From assembly GCF_026965535.1 (NCBI RefSeq), contig NZ_CP114039.1:3968001-4032000 (forward strand): DNA of 64,000 nucleotides, in the 5' to 3' direction. Source of the stretch: Corallococcus sp. NCRR (GTDB taxonomy: Bacteria > Myxococcota > Myxococcia > Myxococcales > Myxococcaceae). Below the pieces are notes generated by a model. The model was not told the DNA's origin and did not search any database. It saw only the letters and a program-made list of their open reading frames with translations. Shown here one piece after another: positions 1 to 6,788 of this stretch. The first letter of the stretch is position 1, and every line of letters starts with the position of its first letter. The position numbers and the translations under genes were made by a program.

Positions 1-1233
1 CGGGTGCTCCTGAGGCACGGAGGTGGAGAAGAACCACAGGACGCTGGCCCCGAGCGCCACGCCCGTGGTGCTCAATCCCAGCATCCACTTGCGCGATGTC
101 GCGGGGGCGAGCGCGGCCGGGGCGTCTTCCTCCTCCACGATTTCGACGCTGGAGGATTCGGGGAGGGGAATCCTGCCGGTATGGAGCAGCGGCCTGGGGC
201 GCGGAGTCTTCTTCGCGAGCTCTGGTTCCTGCTCGCGCCAGGACTCCAGCTCCTCCTGGAAGGAGCCTGGCACGGACAGCTCGCGGCCGTGCGAGAGCAG
301 GTCCTGACGAAACAGCATCCGCAGCAGGTGCGCGAGGCTCAGCGAGGAGACTCGCGGGTGGTTCGCGTACAGGAAGCCAGACAGGGCCTCCGCGAAGGCG
401 TGGCTGGATTCGAAGCGCTCGGACCGGTCCGGATGCAGGGCCTTGAGGACGATGCGCTGGAGCGCCGCTGGCAGGTCCGGCCGTGAGTCGCTCAGCGGCG
501 GAAGCTCGCCGTTCGCGATGCGCATCATCACGACCTGGGGCGGTCCCTCCAGGGGGAGCTTCCCGCAGAGCAACTCATAGAGCACGACGCCGGTGGCCCA
601 GATGTCCGTGCGCGCATCCACGTCCTCTCCGCGCGCCTGCTCCGGGGAGAAGAAGAGGTACTTGCCCTTCACCACGCCCGGCTCGGTCTTGAGGTCCCGG
701 ATGAGCTGGGCCTTGGCGATGCCGAAGTCGACGATCTTGACCTGGCCCTCGTAGCTGACGAGCACGTTGTCCGGGGAGATGTCGCGGTGGACGATGCCCA
801 GCGGCTGGCCACTGCTGTCCGTGCGCGTGTGGGCGTAGTGCAGCCCCCGGCACATCTCCATCGCGATGAAGACGGCGATGGGCACGGGAAGGGCGCCCAT
901 GCCGCTCTTCATCGCGCGCTTGAGGAAGCGGTGGAGCGGCTGGCCGTCCACGAACTCCATGGCGAGGAAGTACCCGCCGTCCACGCGGCCAAAGTCGAAG
1001 ACCTGCGCGACGTTGCCATGGGACAGCGTGGCGGAGATGCGCGCCTCGCTGATGAACATGGAGATGAAGGCCTCATCGTTGGCGTACTCGGGCAGGACCT
1101 TCTTGATGAGGACCGGCTTGGTGACGCCCGCGTCGCCTACGAGCTGCGCGCGCCACGTCTCCGCCATGCCGCCCTGGCCCAGCCAGGACACCAGCTCATA
1201 CCGCCCGAAGGTGTCGCCTGGTTGGAGTGCCAT
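1..1233 (-). CDS. Transmembrane Ser/Thr protein kinase 1 (C-terminus beyond window)
   Basis: First of four tandem paralogous kinases; 411 codons are visible and the C-terminus lies off the window. The protein starts MALQPGDTFGRYELVSWLG. It carries the Gly-rich loop near residues 19-24, the catalytic Lys in LIKKVLP (residue 44), HRDISPDN (149-156) and DFG (169-171), so it should be an active RD-type Hanks kinase phosphorylating Ser/Thr on unknown partners. A single hydrophobic segment near residues 385-408 (ending LWFFST) predicts an inner-membrane protein with a cytoplasmic kinase domain; the extracytoplasmic part is not seen. The start at 1233 aligns with the starts of the other three kinases. 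An IS701-type element begins only 16 bp upstream and separates this gene from its promoter element and from kinase 2, so expression is probably altered. Family assignment is firm; substrate and signal are unknown. Confidence 0.93.
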   Translation of the reverse strand, partial: MALQPGDTFGRYELVSWLGQGGMAETWRAQLVGDAGVTKPVLIKKVLPEYANDEAFISMFISEARISATLSHGNVAQVFDFGRVDGGYFLAMEFVDGQPLHRFLKRAMKSGMGALPVPIAVFIAMEMCRGLHYAHTRTDSSGQPLGIVHRDISPDNVLVSYEGQVKIVDFGIAKAQLIRDLKTEPGVVKGKYLFFSPEQARGEDVDARTDIWATGVVLYELLCGKLPLEGPPQVVMMRIANGELPPLSDSRPDLPAALQRIVLKALHPDRSERFESSHAFAEALSGFLYANHPRVSSLSLAHLLRMLFRQDLLSHGRELSVPGSFQEELESWREQEPELAKKTPRPRPLLHTGRIPLPESSSVEIVEEEDAPAALAPATSRKWMLGLSTTGVALGASVLWFFSTSVPQEHP

Positions 1234-1245
1234 GGGTCGGGCATC

Positions 1246-1249
1246 CTAA
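1246..1249. repeat. Target-site duplication, left copy (CTAA)
   Basis: The 4-bp sequence CTAA directly abuts the left inverted repeat of the IS element and recurs at 2732-2735. It fits the YTAR target preference known for IS701-family elements and indicates a simple, fairly recent transposition. Confidence 0.85.
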
Positions 1250-1268
1250 TCCTACAGCTGCAGTTTGA
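1250..1268. repeat. IS701-type terminal inverted repeat, left
   Basis: The first 11 bases (TCCTACAGCTG) are identical to the right end read inward; 16 of the first 19 positions match by eye. Confidence 0.85.
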
Positions 1269-1430
1269 ACCGAGCCCTTCGGGCCCGATAGTGGCACTGC
1301 ATGGCCACGGCTTGGTGGTGGCGTCGCCAGCGACTCCACGCGAGGACATGCGCAAGCGGAGCCGCCACACGCCGCAGAAGCGCTACCAGAAGCACTCGCA
1401 CTTCCTGGACGGAGTAGCGGACGAAGGCCG

Positions 1431-2654
1431 TTAGTGAAGGCCGCGCCGGGCGAGAAACGCGCGCATGGGGTTTCTGCGCCTCGGCAGGCCGAGTGCTTTT
1501 GGGGGCAGGCCCTCCTGGAGTTGCTGATTGGCCACGGCACGCGCGGCGGCGAGAAAGACGTGGGCCACCAGGCACAGCGTCATATGCCGGTGCCAGGCCG
1601 TCCAGGTGCGCACCTCATAGTCGGCGAGGCCCACCTCGTTCTTGGCGGATTCGAAGTCCTCCTCCACGGCCCACCGGCTGCCCGCGGCGCGCACCATCGA
1701 CTCCAGTGAGGCATTGCGCCGGGCATGGGCGACGTAGAAGGCCACCTTGCCGTCCGCGAGGCCTCTGCGAAAGAGCAGCCACCGCGACAGGCCCAGGTGC
1801 CGGTTGAGCCGCATGCGCGCCCAATCATAGAGGCGAGGGCCCTTGGTGCCCGCGCCTGCGGACAGACGTGTCCAGTCCTCCGGAGGGACCTCCTCCACCA
1901 TGTCTCCAGGCTTCACCTGGTAGAAGCCGCGCCAGACGTGCGTATTGGAGGCCACCGCCAGCACGTAGGGCTGGTGCAAGTCTTCGAGGAAGCGGCGCAG
2001 GGTGCTGTCGCGTCCATAGACTTCGTCCCCCACCACCCACGCCGGCTTCAGTCCCGCGCCCAGCGCCCGCTGCAGCATGCCTTGCGCGAGGGCCGGTTTG
2101 GATTCGAAGCCCACTTCGTCCGGAATCCCTCCCGCTTTGCGGCGGGCCGCATCCTCCGTCCAGGGCTCCGGCAGGTACAGTTCCCGGTCCACCAGCGCAT
2201 GCCCGCGAGGCGTCACGTACGAGAGGAAGACGCCCACTTGCGCGTTCTCCACCTTGCCCGCGGTGCCCGTGTACTGGCGCGCCACGCCCACGGACTTCTC
2301 TCCTTTCTTCAGGAAGCCCGTCTCGTCCATCGCCAGGATGCCGCCTTCGCCCAACGCCCTGCGCGCGTACTCCAGCACGTCGTCGCGTACTGCATCCGCG
2401 TCCCACTTCGCTCGCAGCAGCAGGTGCTGGAAGGCATAGGGCGCTTGATGCCCCGCATCCTCCGAAAGGCCCCACACATTCTTGCGCTGTGCCCGTCCCA
2501 GGAGGGCCTTCACGTACTCGACCGCAGTGGCGTGCGCCTCGCGCCTGCGGAAGTGCGGCTGCAGCCAGGCGCCTATCTCCTCCAGCTCCGTCACGAGACG
2601 GCCAACCAGCCGGACTTCCGGTGCCTGCGCTTCTGTGGCTGATGGCTGCTGCAT
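1431..2654 (-). CDS. IS701-family DDE transposase
   Basis: This 407-residue protein should cut and join the ends of the surrounding IS element. It has the order of acidic motifs expected for IS701/IS4-like DDE enzymes: MDETGF near residue 130 (first Asp), VVGDEVYG near residue 205 (second Asp), and a C-terminal block AVEEDFESAKNEVGL with the glutamate near residue 330. Length is normal for the family and no frameshift is seen. It reads the same way as the kinases. Its ATG at 2654 is preceded by two adjacent hairpins, one of which can pair the Shine-Dalgarno sequence, which probably keeps transposase levels low. Confidence 0.93.
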   Translation of the reverse strand: MQQPSATEAQAPEVRLVGRLVTELEEIGAWLQPHFRRREAHATAVEYVKALLGRAQRKNVWGLSEDAGHQAPYAFQHLLLRAKWDADAVRDDVLEYARRALGEGGILAMDETGFLKKGEKSVGVARQYTGTAGKVENAQVGVFLSYVTPRGHALVDRELYLPEPWTEDAARRKAGGIPDEVGFESKPALAQGMLQRALGAGLKPAWVVGDEVYGRDSTLRRFLEDLHQPYVLAVASNTHVWRGFYQVKPGDMVEEVPPEDWTRLSAGAGTKGPRLYDWARMRLNRHLGLSRWLLFRRGLADGKVAFYVAHARRNASLESMVRAAGSRWAVEEDFESAKNEVGLADYEVRTWTAWHRHMTLCLVAHVFLAAARAVANQQLQEGLPPKALGLPRRRNPMRAFLARRGLH

Positions 2655-2696
2655 GGGAGGTCTCGTTCCTCCCCCTCCTGTTTCTTCAACAGGAGG
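2655..2696 (-). promoter_or_regulatory. Tandem hairpins in transposase leader, SD sequestered
   Basis: On the minus strand the bases next to the ATG can form GGGAGG-(7 nt)-CCTCCC (2673-2655), which pairs the probable Shine-Dalgarno sequence with the six bases directly before the start codon. Just upstream, AACAGGAGG and CCTCCTGTT (2674-2696) form a perfect 9-bp stem with a 5-base loop. Such leaders are known to limit read-through expression of transposases. The structures are visible in the sequence; the regulatory effect is inferred. Confidence 0.55.
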
Positions 2697-2712
2697 AAGC
2701 CTGCGGAGTCTT

Positions 2713-2731
2713 CCGAACTACAGCTGTAGGA
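2713..2731. repeat. IS701-type terminal inverted repeat, right
   Basis: Read inward from 2731 this begins TCCTACAGCTG, identical to the left end for 11 bases. Confidence 0.85.
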
Positions 2732-2735
2732 CTAA
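2732..2735. repeat. Target-site duplication, right copy (CTAA)
   Basis: Second copy of the 4-bp target duplication, directly outside the right inverted repeat. Confidence 0.85.
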
Positions 2736-2745
2736 TCGCAGAATC
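2736..2745 (-). promoter_or_regulatory. Severed promoter heptamer of kinase 1
   Basis: The heptamer GATTCTG (minus strand, 2745-2739) is the one found exactly 19 nt before the start codons of kinases 2 and 4. If the IS and one target copy are removed, it also lies exactly 19 nt before the kinase 1 start. The insertion now separates it from the TAGGAT-like sequence and ATG of kinase 1 by about 1.5 kb. Confidence 0.6.
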
Positions 2746-2746
2746 G

Positions 2747-4708
2747 TTATTCGGTCATTTCGCTGACGTGCGCCCTGTCGGGATGGTCCTTGGGTGCAAG
2801 CGTCAGGAACCGCAGATAGTGTTCGCGGCTCTGCTTGCGTTTGTACATCCGGTTGTAGCTGTCGCCCAGGATGAGATGGCATTCGGCGTTCTGGGGGTCG
2901 AGCAGGACGCACATCCGCGCTGGGCCCAGCGCTTCCTCCTTGCGCTTTCGCTTGGAGAGCTCGGCGGCCTTCTTGTGGAAGAGCTTGCTCCAATCAAGGT
3001 CACTGCGCCCGGGGGCCGTGGAGGCGGGCGGGGCCGTCCCGGACGGCTCCTCGGTCACCTGCAACAGCAGGAGCGCCACGTCGAATGGATTGGGATCGAA
3101 GTCCGATGAATACAGCAGATCGATGATGCGGCTGCGATGGGGGTCGCCTTCAGGAGACAGCCGCACGAAGGCTTCGTAGTGGTCGGCGCTGGCTTGCAGA
3201 TTCCGGAACTTGGCCTCGACCACGCTCAGGAACAGATGGCATTGCGGCGCCTGCGGATACCGGGCCACGCAGTCATTGGCGACGAGCCGCGCGCTATTGA
3301 AGTCCTGCTGCCCGATGAAGCCGCGGAGCTTCAACAGGAAGTCACCGATGGTGGGGGGCTGGGTGCTCGCGGTGGTCGCCGTGGGGCTGGCCGTGGCGGG
3401 AGGAGGGCCAGGCGGCGGAGGGGTGACCGCGGGCGTGGGCGCTGGCATTTCCCGGACAGGCCGCGGAATGTTCCTGGCAGCAGGGGGGAGGGGCTGGACC
3501 TCCGGGGCATTCGCGTTCGACAGGAGCCAGAAGGACGCGCCGAGTCCCAAGAGTGTCGCCAGGGCCAGCGGATAGAGAAGCTGACGTGGCACCTGCTGGA
3601 TGGGAGCGGGTGTCTCCGAGCCAGACGGATGGGTTTCAAGGCGTGAAGCGCGCGGCTCGCCTGTCGCGGTGGTGCTCCGCGTGCGAGGAGCCTTGGTTGG
3701 CGGAGGCGCGCGCCAGGCGCTCATCTCCTCCAGGAAGGAGTGCGGTACCGCCAGCTCCCGGCCCTCCTGGGACAATTCCGCCTTGAAGAGGGAGCGCAGC
3801 AGGTGCGCGATGGTCATCGCGGAGAAGCGCGGGAAGCTCGAGTAGAGGAACCCCGCCAGCGCATCCCCGAACTCATGACTGGACTCGAAGCGCATGTCCC
3901 GGGTCGGTGCGAGTGCCCGGAGGAGGAGTCCATTCAATGCGTCCGGAAGGTCGGGCCTCAAGACGTTGGGCGCCGGGAACTCGCCGCGTCCGATCCGCAT
4001 CATCACCGCGGGGGGCGGGCCTTCCACCGGCAGCTTCCCACAGAGCAATTCATAGAGCACGACGCCCGTGGCCCAGACATCCGTGCGCGCGTCCACGTCC
4101 TCTCCGCGCGCCTGCTCCGGGGAGAAGAAAAGGTACTTGCCCTTCACCACGCCCGGCGCCGTCTTGAAGCCCCGGATGAGCTGCGCCTTGGCGATGCCGA
4201 AGTCGACGATCTTGACTTGGCCCTCGTACCCCAGCAGCACGTTGTCCGGGGAGATGTCGCGGTGGACGATGCCCAGCGGCTGGCCGCTGCTGTTCGTGCG
4301 CGTGTGCGCGTAGTGCAGGCCTCGGCACATCTCCATTGCGATGAAGACCGCGACAGGGACAGGCAGGGCACCCATGTCGCTCTTCAGGGCCCGCTTGAGG
4401 ACGCGGTGCAGCGGTTGGCCATCCACGAACTCCATGGCCAGGAAGTACTCACCGTCCACGCGGCCGAAGTCGAAGACCTGCGCGACGTTGCCATGGGACA
4501 GCGTGGCGGAGATGCGCGCCTCGCTGATGAACATGGAGATGAAGGCTTCGTCGTTGGCGTACTCGGGCAGGACCTTCTTGATGAGCACGGGCTTCGTCAC
4601 GCCCGCGTCGCCTACCAATTGGGCGCGCCACGTCTCCGCCATGCCGCCTCGGCCCAGCCAGGACACCAGCTCATACCGCCCGAAGACGTCGCCCGCTTGC
4701 AGTGCCAT
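2747..4708 (-). CDS. Transmembrane Ser/Thr protein kinase 2 with C-terminal TPR-like region
   Basis: The 653-residue protein has a kinase domain at about 12-290: glycine loop LGRGGMAETW (18-27), Lys44, Glu63, HRD 149-151, Asn156, DFG 169-171 and FFSPEQARGED (194-204). A conserved post-kinase block (HLLRSLF to EEMSAW, about 302-332) follows. Residues 377-397 form one membrane helix, then a Pro/Thr-rich linker (about 400-460). An alpha-helical TPR-like region ends in HYLRFLTLAPKDHP, a tail shared with kinases 3 and 4. The predicted topology is cytoplasmic kinase with periplasmic TPR domain, suited to sensing a protein or envelope signal. The stop is 16 bp from the IS right end. Its own promoter element lies upstream at 4709-4750. 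Confidence 0.95.
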   Translation of the reverse strand: MALQAGDVFGRYELVSWLGRGGMAETWRAQLVGDAGVTKPVLIKKVLPEYANDEAFISMFISEARISATLSHGNVAQVFDFGRVDGEYFLAMEFVDGQPLHRVLKRALKSDMGALPVPVAVFIAMEMCRGLHYAHTRTNSSGQPLGIVHRDISPDNVLLGYEGQVKIVDFGIAKAQLIRGFKTAPGVVKGKYLFFSPEQARGEDVDARTDVWATGVVLYELLCGKLPVEGPPPAVMMRIGRGEFPAPNVLRPDLPDALNGLLLRALAPTRDMRFESSHEFGDALAGFLYSSFPRFSAMTIAHLLRSLFKAELSQEGRELAVPHSFLEEMSAWRAPPPTKAPRTRSTTATGEPRASRLETHPSGSETPAPIQQVPRQLLYPLALATLLGLGASFWLLSNANAPEVQPLPPAARNIPRPVREMPAPTPAVTPPPPGPPPATASPTATTASTQPPTIGDFLLKLRGFIGQQDFNSARLVANDCVARYPQAPQCHLFLSVVEAKFRNLQASADHYEAFVRLSPEGDPHRSRIIDLLYSSDFDPNPFDVALLLLQVTEEPSGTAPPASTAPGRSDLDWSKLFHKKAAELSKRKRKEEALGPARMCVLLDPQNAECHLILGDSYNRMYKRKQSREHYLRFLTLAPKDHPDRAHVSEMTE

Positions 4709-4750
4709 GTGGCAGACACTCTAAACCCAGATTCCAGGGATGGCAGAATC
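4709..4750 (-). promoter_or_regulatory. Conserved kinase promoter element (kinase 2)
   Basis: Minus strand: heptamers GATTCTG (4750-4744) and GAATCTG (4734-4728), 16 bp apart start to start, then TAGAGT nine bases before the ATG. The second heptamer ends exactly 19 nt before the start codon, as for kinases 3 and 4. No Shine-Dalgarno sequence is visible, so the transcript may be nearly leaderless. Function is inferred from conservation among the paralogues. Confidence 0.6.
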
Positions 4751-4809
4751 GGGGCTGTCTTTCTCCTGCCTGTCTGCCCGGGGTGTCAGCGAGTGGAAAG
4801 GCGAACCTC

Positions 4810-6702
4810 TCAACCCGCGTTGCCGGCCTTTCCCAACAGCTCGACGACCTTCGCCCGGCGCGGGTGGTCCGCGGGCGCGAGCTTCAGGAAGGTCTCGTAG
4901 TGCTGCGTGCTCTCCCGTGGATGGTTGAGCTTCGCGTGCACGGCCCCGAGCATGAGATGGCACTCCGGCATGTCGGGGTTTTTTGCCGCGCAGTCGTTGG
5001 CCGCTTCCAATGCCGCGTCGTAGTCCTTGCTCTGGAGCAGGCCGGAGACCTTCTGCTGGACCTCCTGCTGCTTCGTCTTCACGAGCGAGGAGACCTTCTG
5101 CTGCACCTCCTGCCGCTTGGAGTCGAGCAGTCCGAAGACGCCCTTCTTTGGCGCGGGCTCGCTCTCTGGAACCGCGGGCGGCGGCTCCTGGACGGCGCTG
5201 GCCGCGACGATCGTGGGCTGCTCGACGACCGGCACGGGCTCTGGCTCCTCGGCCTGGACGCGTTGGGTCGCGCGGACGGGCCTGGACGCCTTCCGGGAGG
5301 AGGGCATGGGGCGCGCGGGTTCTGGCTCGGCGGGACTCGCGGAAGGGACCTCCGCCACGACCTCTGGCTCCTGCGCTGGAGTCGGGGCGGGCGGCTCGGG
5401 TTCGACCTTCGGTGCGGGGGCTTCGACCGCGACCGTCTGGGGCACGGGGATGGGCGTGAGCCGCGTGACGGGCTCCGGCGAACGGGAGCCCATGAAGAAC
5501 CAGAGGCAGGCCCCGGCCACGGCCAGGCCTCCCGCCGCGCCCGCGCCGTAGAGCACCTTGCGCGAGGGCCCCGACGGAACCGTGGGCGCATCTGGCTGCG
5601 TCGTCTCCGTGGGGGGCGGAGGCTTCGCGACGGCGCGCGCCATCCGCCGGGTCTGGACCTGCTCTGGCGGTGGGGCATCCAGGAGCTTCGCCAGCGCGGG
5701 CGCGCCCCACTTCCTCGCCTCGTCTCGGAAGGACGCGGGCACGGACAGCTCGCGGCCCTCGTGCGTCAGGTCCGCGCGGAACAGCACCCGCAGCAGGTTC
5801 GCGAGGCTCAGCGAGGAGAAGCGCGGGGAGTGGGCATGGAGGAAATCCGCCAGCGCATCCCCGAAGGCATGGCTGGATTCGAAGCGCCGCTCCCGGTCCG
5901 GAGCCAGCGCCTTCATCACCAGCGCGTTCAGCTCCTCGGGCAGGTCCTGGCGGAGCGTCGTCGGCGCGGGGATCTGCCCATGGGCGATCTTCATCATCAC
6001 CGTCTGCGGCGGCCCCTCCAGGGGGAGCTTCCCGCAGAGCAGTTCGTACAACACGACGCCGGTGGCCCAGACGTCCGTGCGCGCATCCACTTCCTCTCCG
6101 CGCGCCTGCTCCGGAGAGAAGAAGAGGTACTTGCCCTTCACCACGCCGGGCTCCGTCTTGAAGCCGCGCAGCAACTGCGCCTTGGCGATGCCGAAGTCGA
6201 CGATCTTGACCTGGCCCTCGTAGCTGACGAGCACGTTGTCCGGAGAGATGTCGCGGTGGACGATGCCCAGCGGCTTGCCGCTGCCGTCCGTGCGCGTGTG
6301 CGCGTAGTGCAGCCCCCGGCACATCTCCATCGCGATGAAGACCGCCACCGGGATGGGCAGCGTCCCCAGGCCTGCCTTCATCGCGCGCTTGAGCACCTTG
6401 TCGAGCGGCTTGCCGTCGACGAACTCCATGGCGAGGAAGTACTCGTCCTCCACCTGCCCGAAGTCGAAGACCTGCGCGACGTTGCCATGGGACAGCGTGG
6501 CGGAGATGCGCGCCTCGCTGATGAACATGGAGATGAAGGCCTCATCATCCGCGTACTCCGGGAGGACCTTCTTGATGAGCACGGACTTCGTGACACCGGC
6601 GGCGCCGACCAACTGGGCGCGCCACGTCTCCGCCATGCCGCCCCGGCCCAGCCAGGACACCAACTCATACCGTCCGAAGGTATCTCCGGCTTGCAGTTCC
6701 AT
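4810..6702 (-). CDS. Transmembrane Ser/Thr protein kinase 3 with C-terminal TPR-like region
   Basis: The 630-residue paralogue of kinases 1, 2 and 4 has all catalytic motifs at the same positions (glycine loop 18-27, KKVLPEY, HRDISPDN, DFG). A membrane helix (LYGAGAAGGLAVAGACLWFF) lies near residues 385-405. Beyond it is a long Pro/Glu-rich segment, then a small internal duplication of the motif KxQEVQQKVS, then one TPR-like unit ending HYETFLKLAPADHP. The duplicated QEVQQKVS helix is amphipathic and could be a short coiled coil. The upstream gap to kinase 4 is 86 bp and carries the shared promoter heptamers, so each kinase is probably transcribed from its own promoter. Confidence 0.95.
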   Translation of the reverse strand: MELQAGDTFGRYELVSWLGRGGMAETWRAQLVGAAGVTKSVLIKKVLPEYADDEAFISMFISEARISATLSHGNVAQVFDFGQVEDEYFLAMEFVDGKPLDKVLKRAMKAGLGTLPIPVAVFIAMEMCRGLHYAHTRTDGSGKPLGIVHRDISPDNVLVSYEGQVKIVDFGIAKAQLLRGFKTEPGVVKGKYLFFSPEQARGEEVDARTDVWATGVVLYELLCGKLPLEGPPQTVMMKIAHGQIPAPTTLRQDLPEELNALVMKALAPDRERRFESSHAFGDALADFLHAHSPRFSSLSLANLLRVLFRADLTHEGRELSVPASFRDEARKWGAPALAKLLDAPPPEQVQTRRMARAVAKPPPPTETTQPDAPTVPSGPSRKVLYGAGAAGGLAVAGACLWFFMGSRSPEPVTRLTPIPVPQTVAVEAPAPKVEPEPPAPTPAQEPEVVAEVPSASPAEPEPARPMPSSRKASRPVRATQRVQAEEPEPVPVVEQPTIVAASAVQEPPPAVPESEPAPKKGVFGLLDSKRQEVQQKVSSLVKTKQQEVQQKVSGLLQSKDYDAALEAANDCAAKNPDMPECHLMLGAVHAKLNHPRESTQHYETFLKLAPADHPRRAKVVELLGKAGNAG

Positions 6703-6744
6703 ATGGGGCGCGCATCCTATACGGAACCCTGAAAAGCCCGAACG
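6703..6744 (-). promoter_or_regulatory. Conserved kinase promoter element (kinase 3)
   Basis: Minus strand: CGTTCGG (6744-6738) and GGTTCCG (6728-6722), 16 bp apart; the second ends exactly 19 nt before the ATG. A TAGGAT hexamer lies 11 nt before the ATG. Spacing is the same as for kinases 2 and 4, although the heptamers are less well conserved. Confidence 0.5.
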
Positions 6745-6788
6745 CAGGCTTCCCGCCTGCCCTGCTCACGAGCGTGCGGTGTGGCTTC

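Larger units (their letters stand above)
1250..2731 (-). mobile_element. Complete IS701-family insertion sequence, 1482 bp
   Basis: The element is bounded by imperfect inverted repeats. The left end reads TCCTACAGCTGCAGTTTGA (1250-1268) and the right end, read inward, TCCTACAGCTGTAGTTCGG (2731-2713): 11 perfect bases, then scattered matches. It is flanked by the 4-bp duplication CTAA. One transposase gene (1431-2654) occupies most of it. About 180 bp between the left end and the transposase stop hold no gene I recognise. The element lies between kinase 2 and kinase 1, in the same orientation. Removing it and one copy of CTAA restores a 27-bp gap between the two kinases. Intact ends, intact transposase and exact target duplication suggest it is still mobile or was recently. 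Confidence 0.92.
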
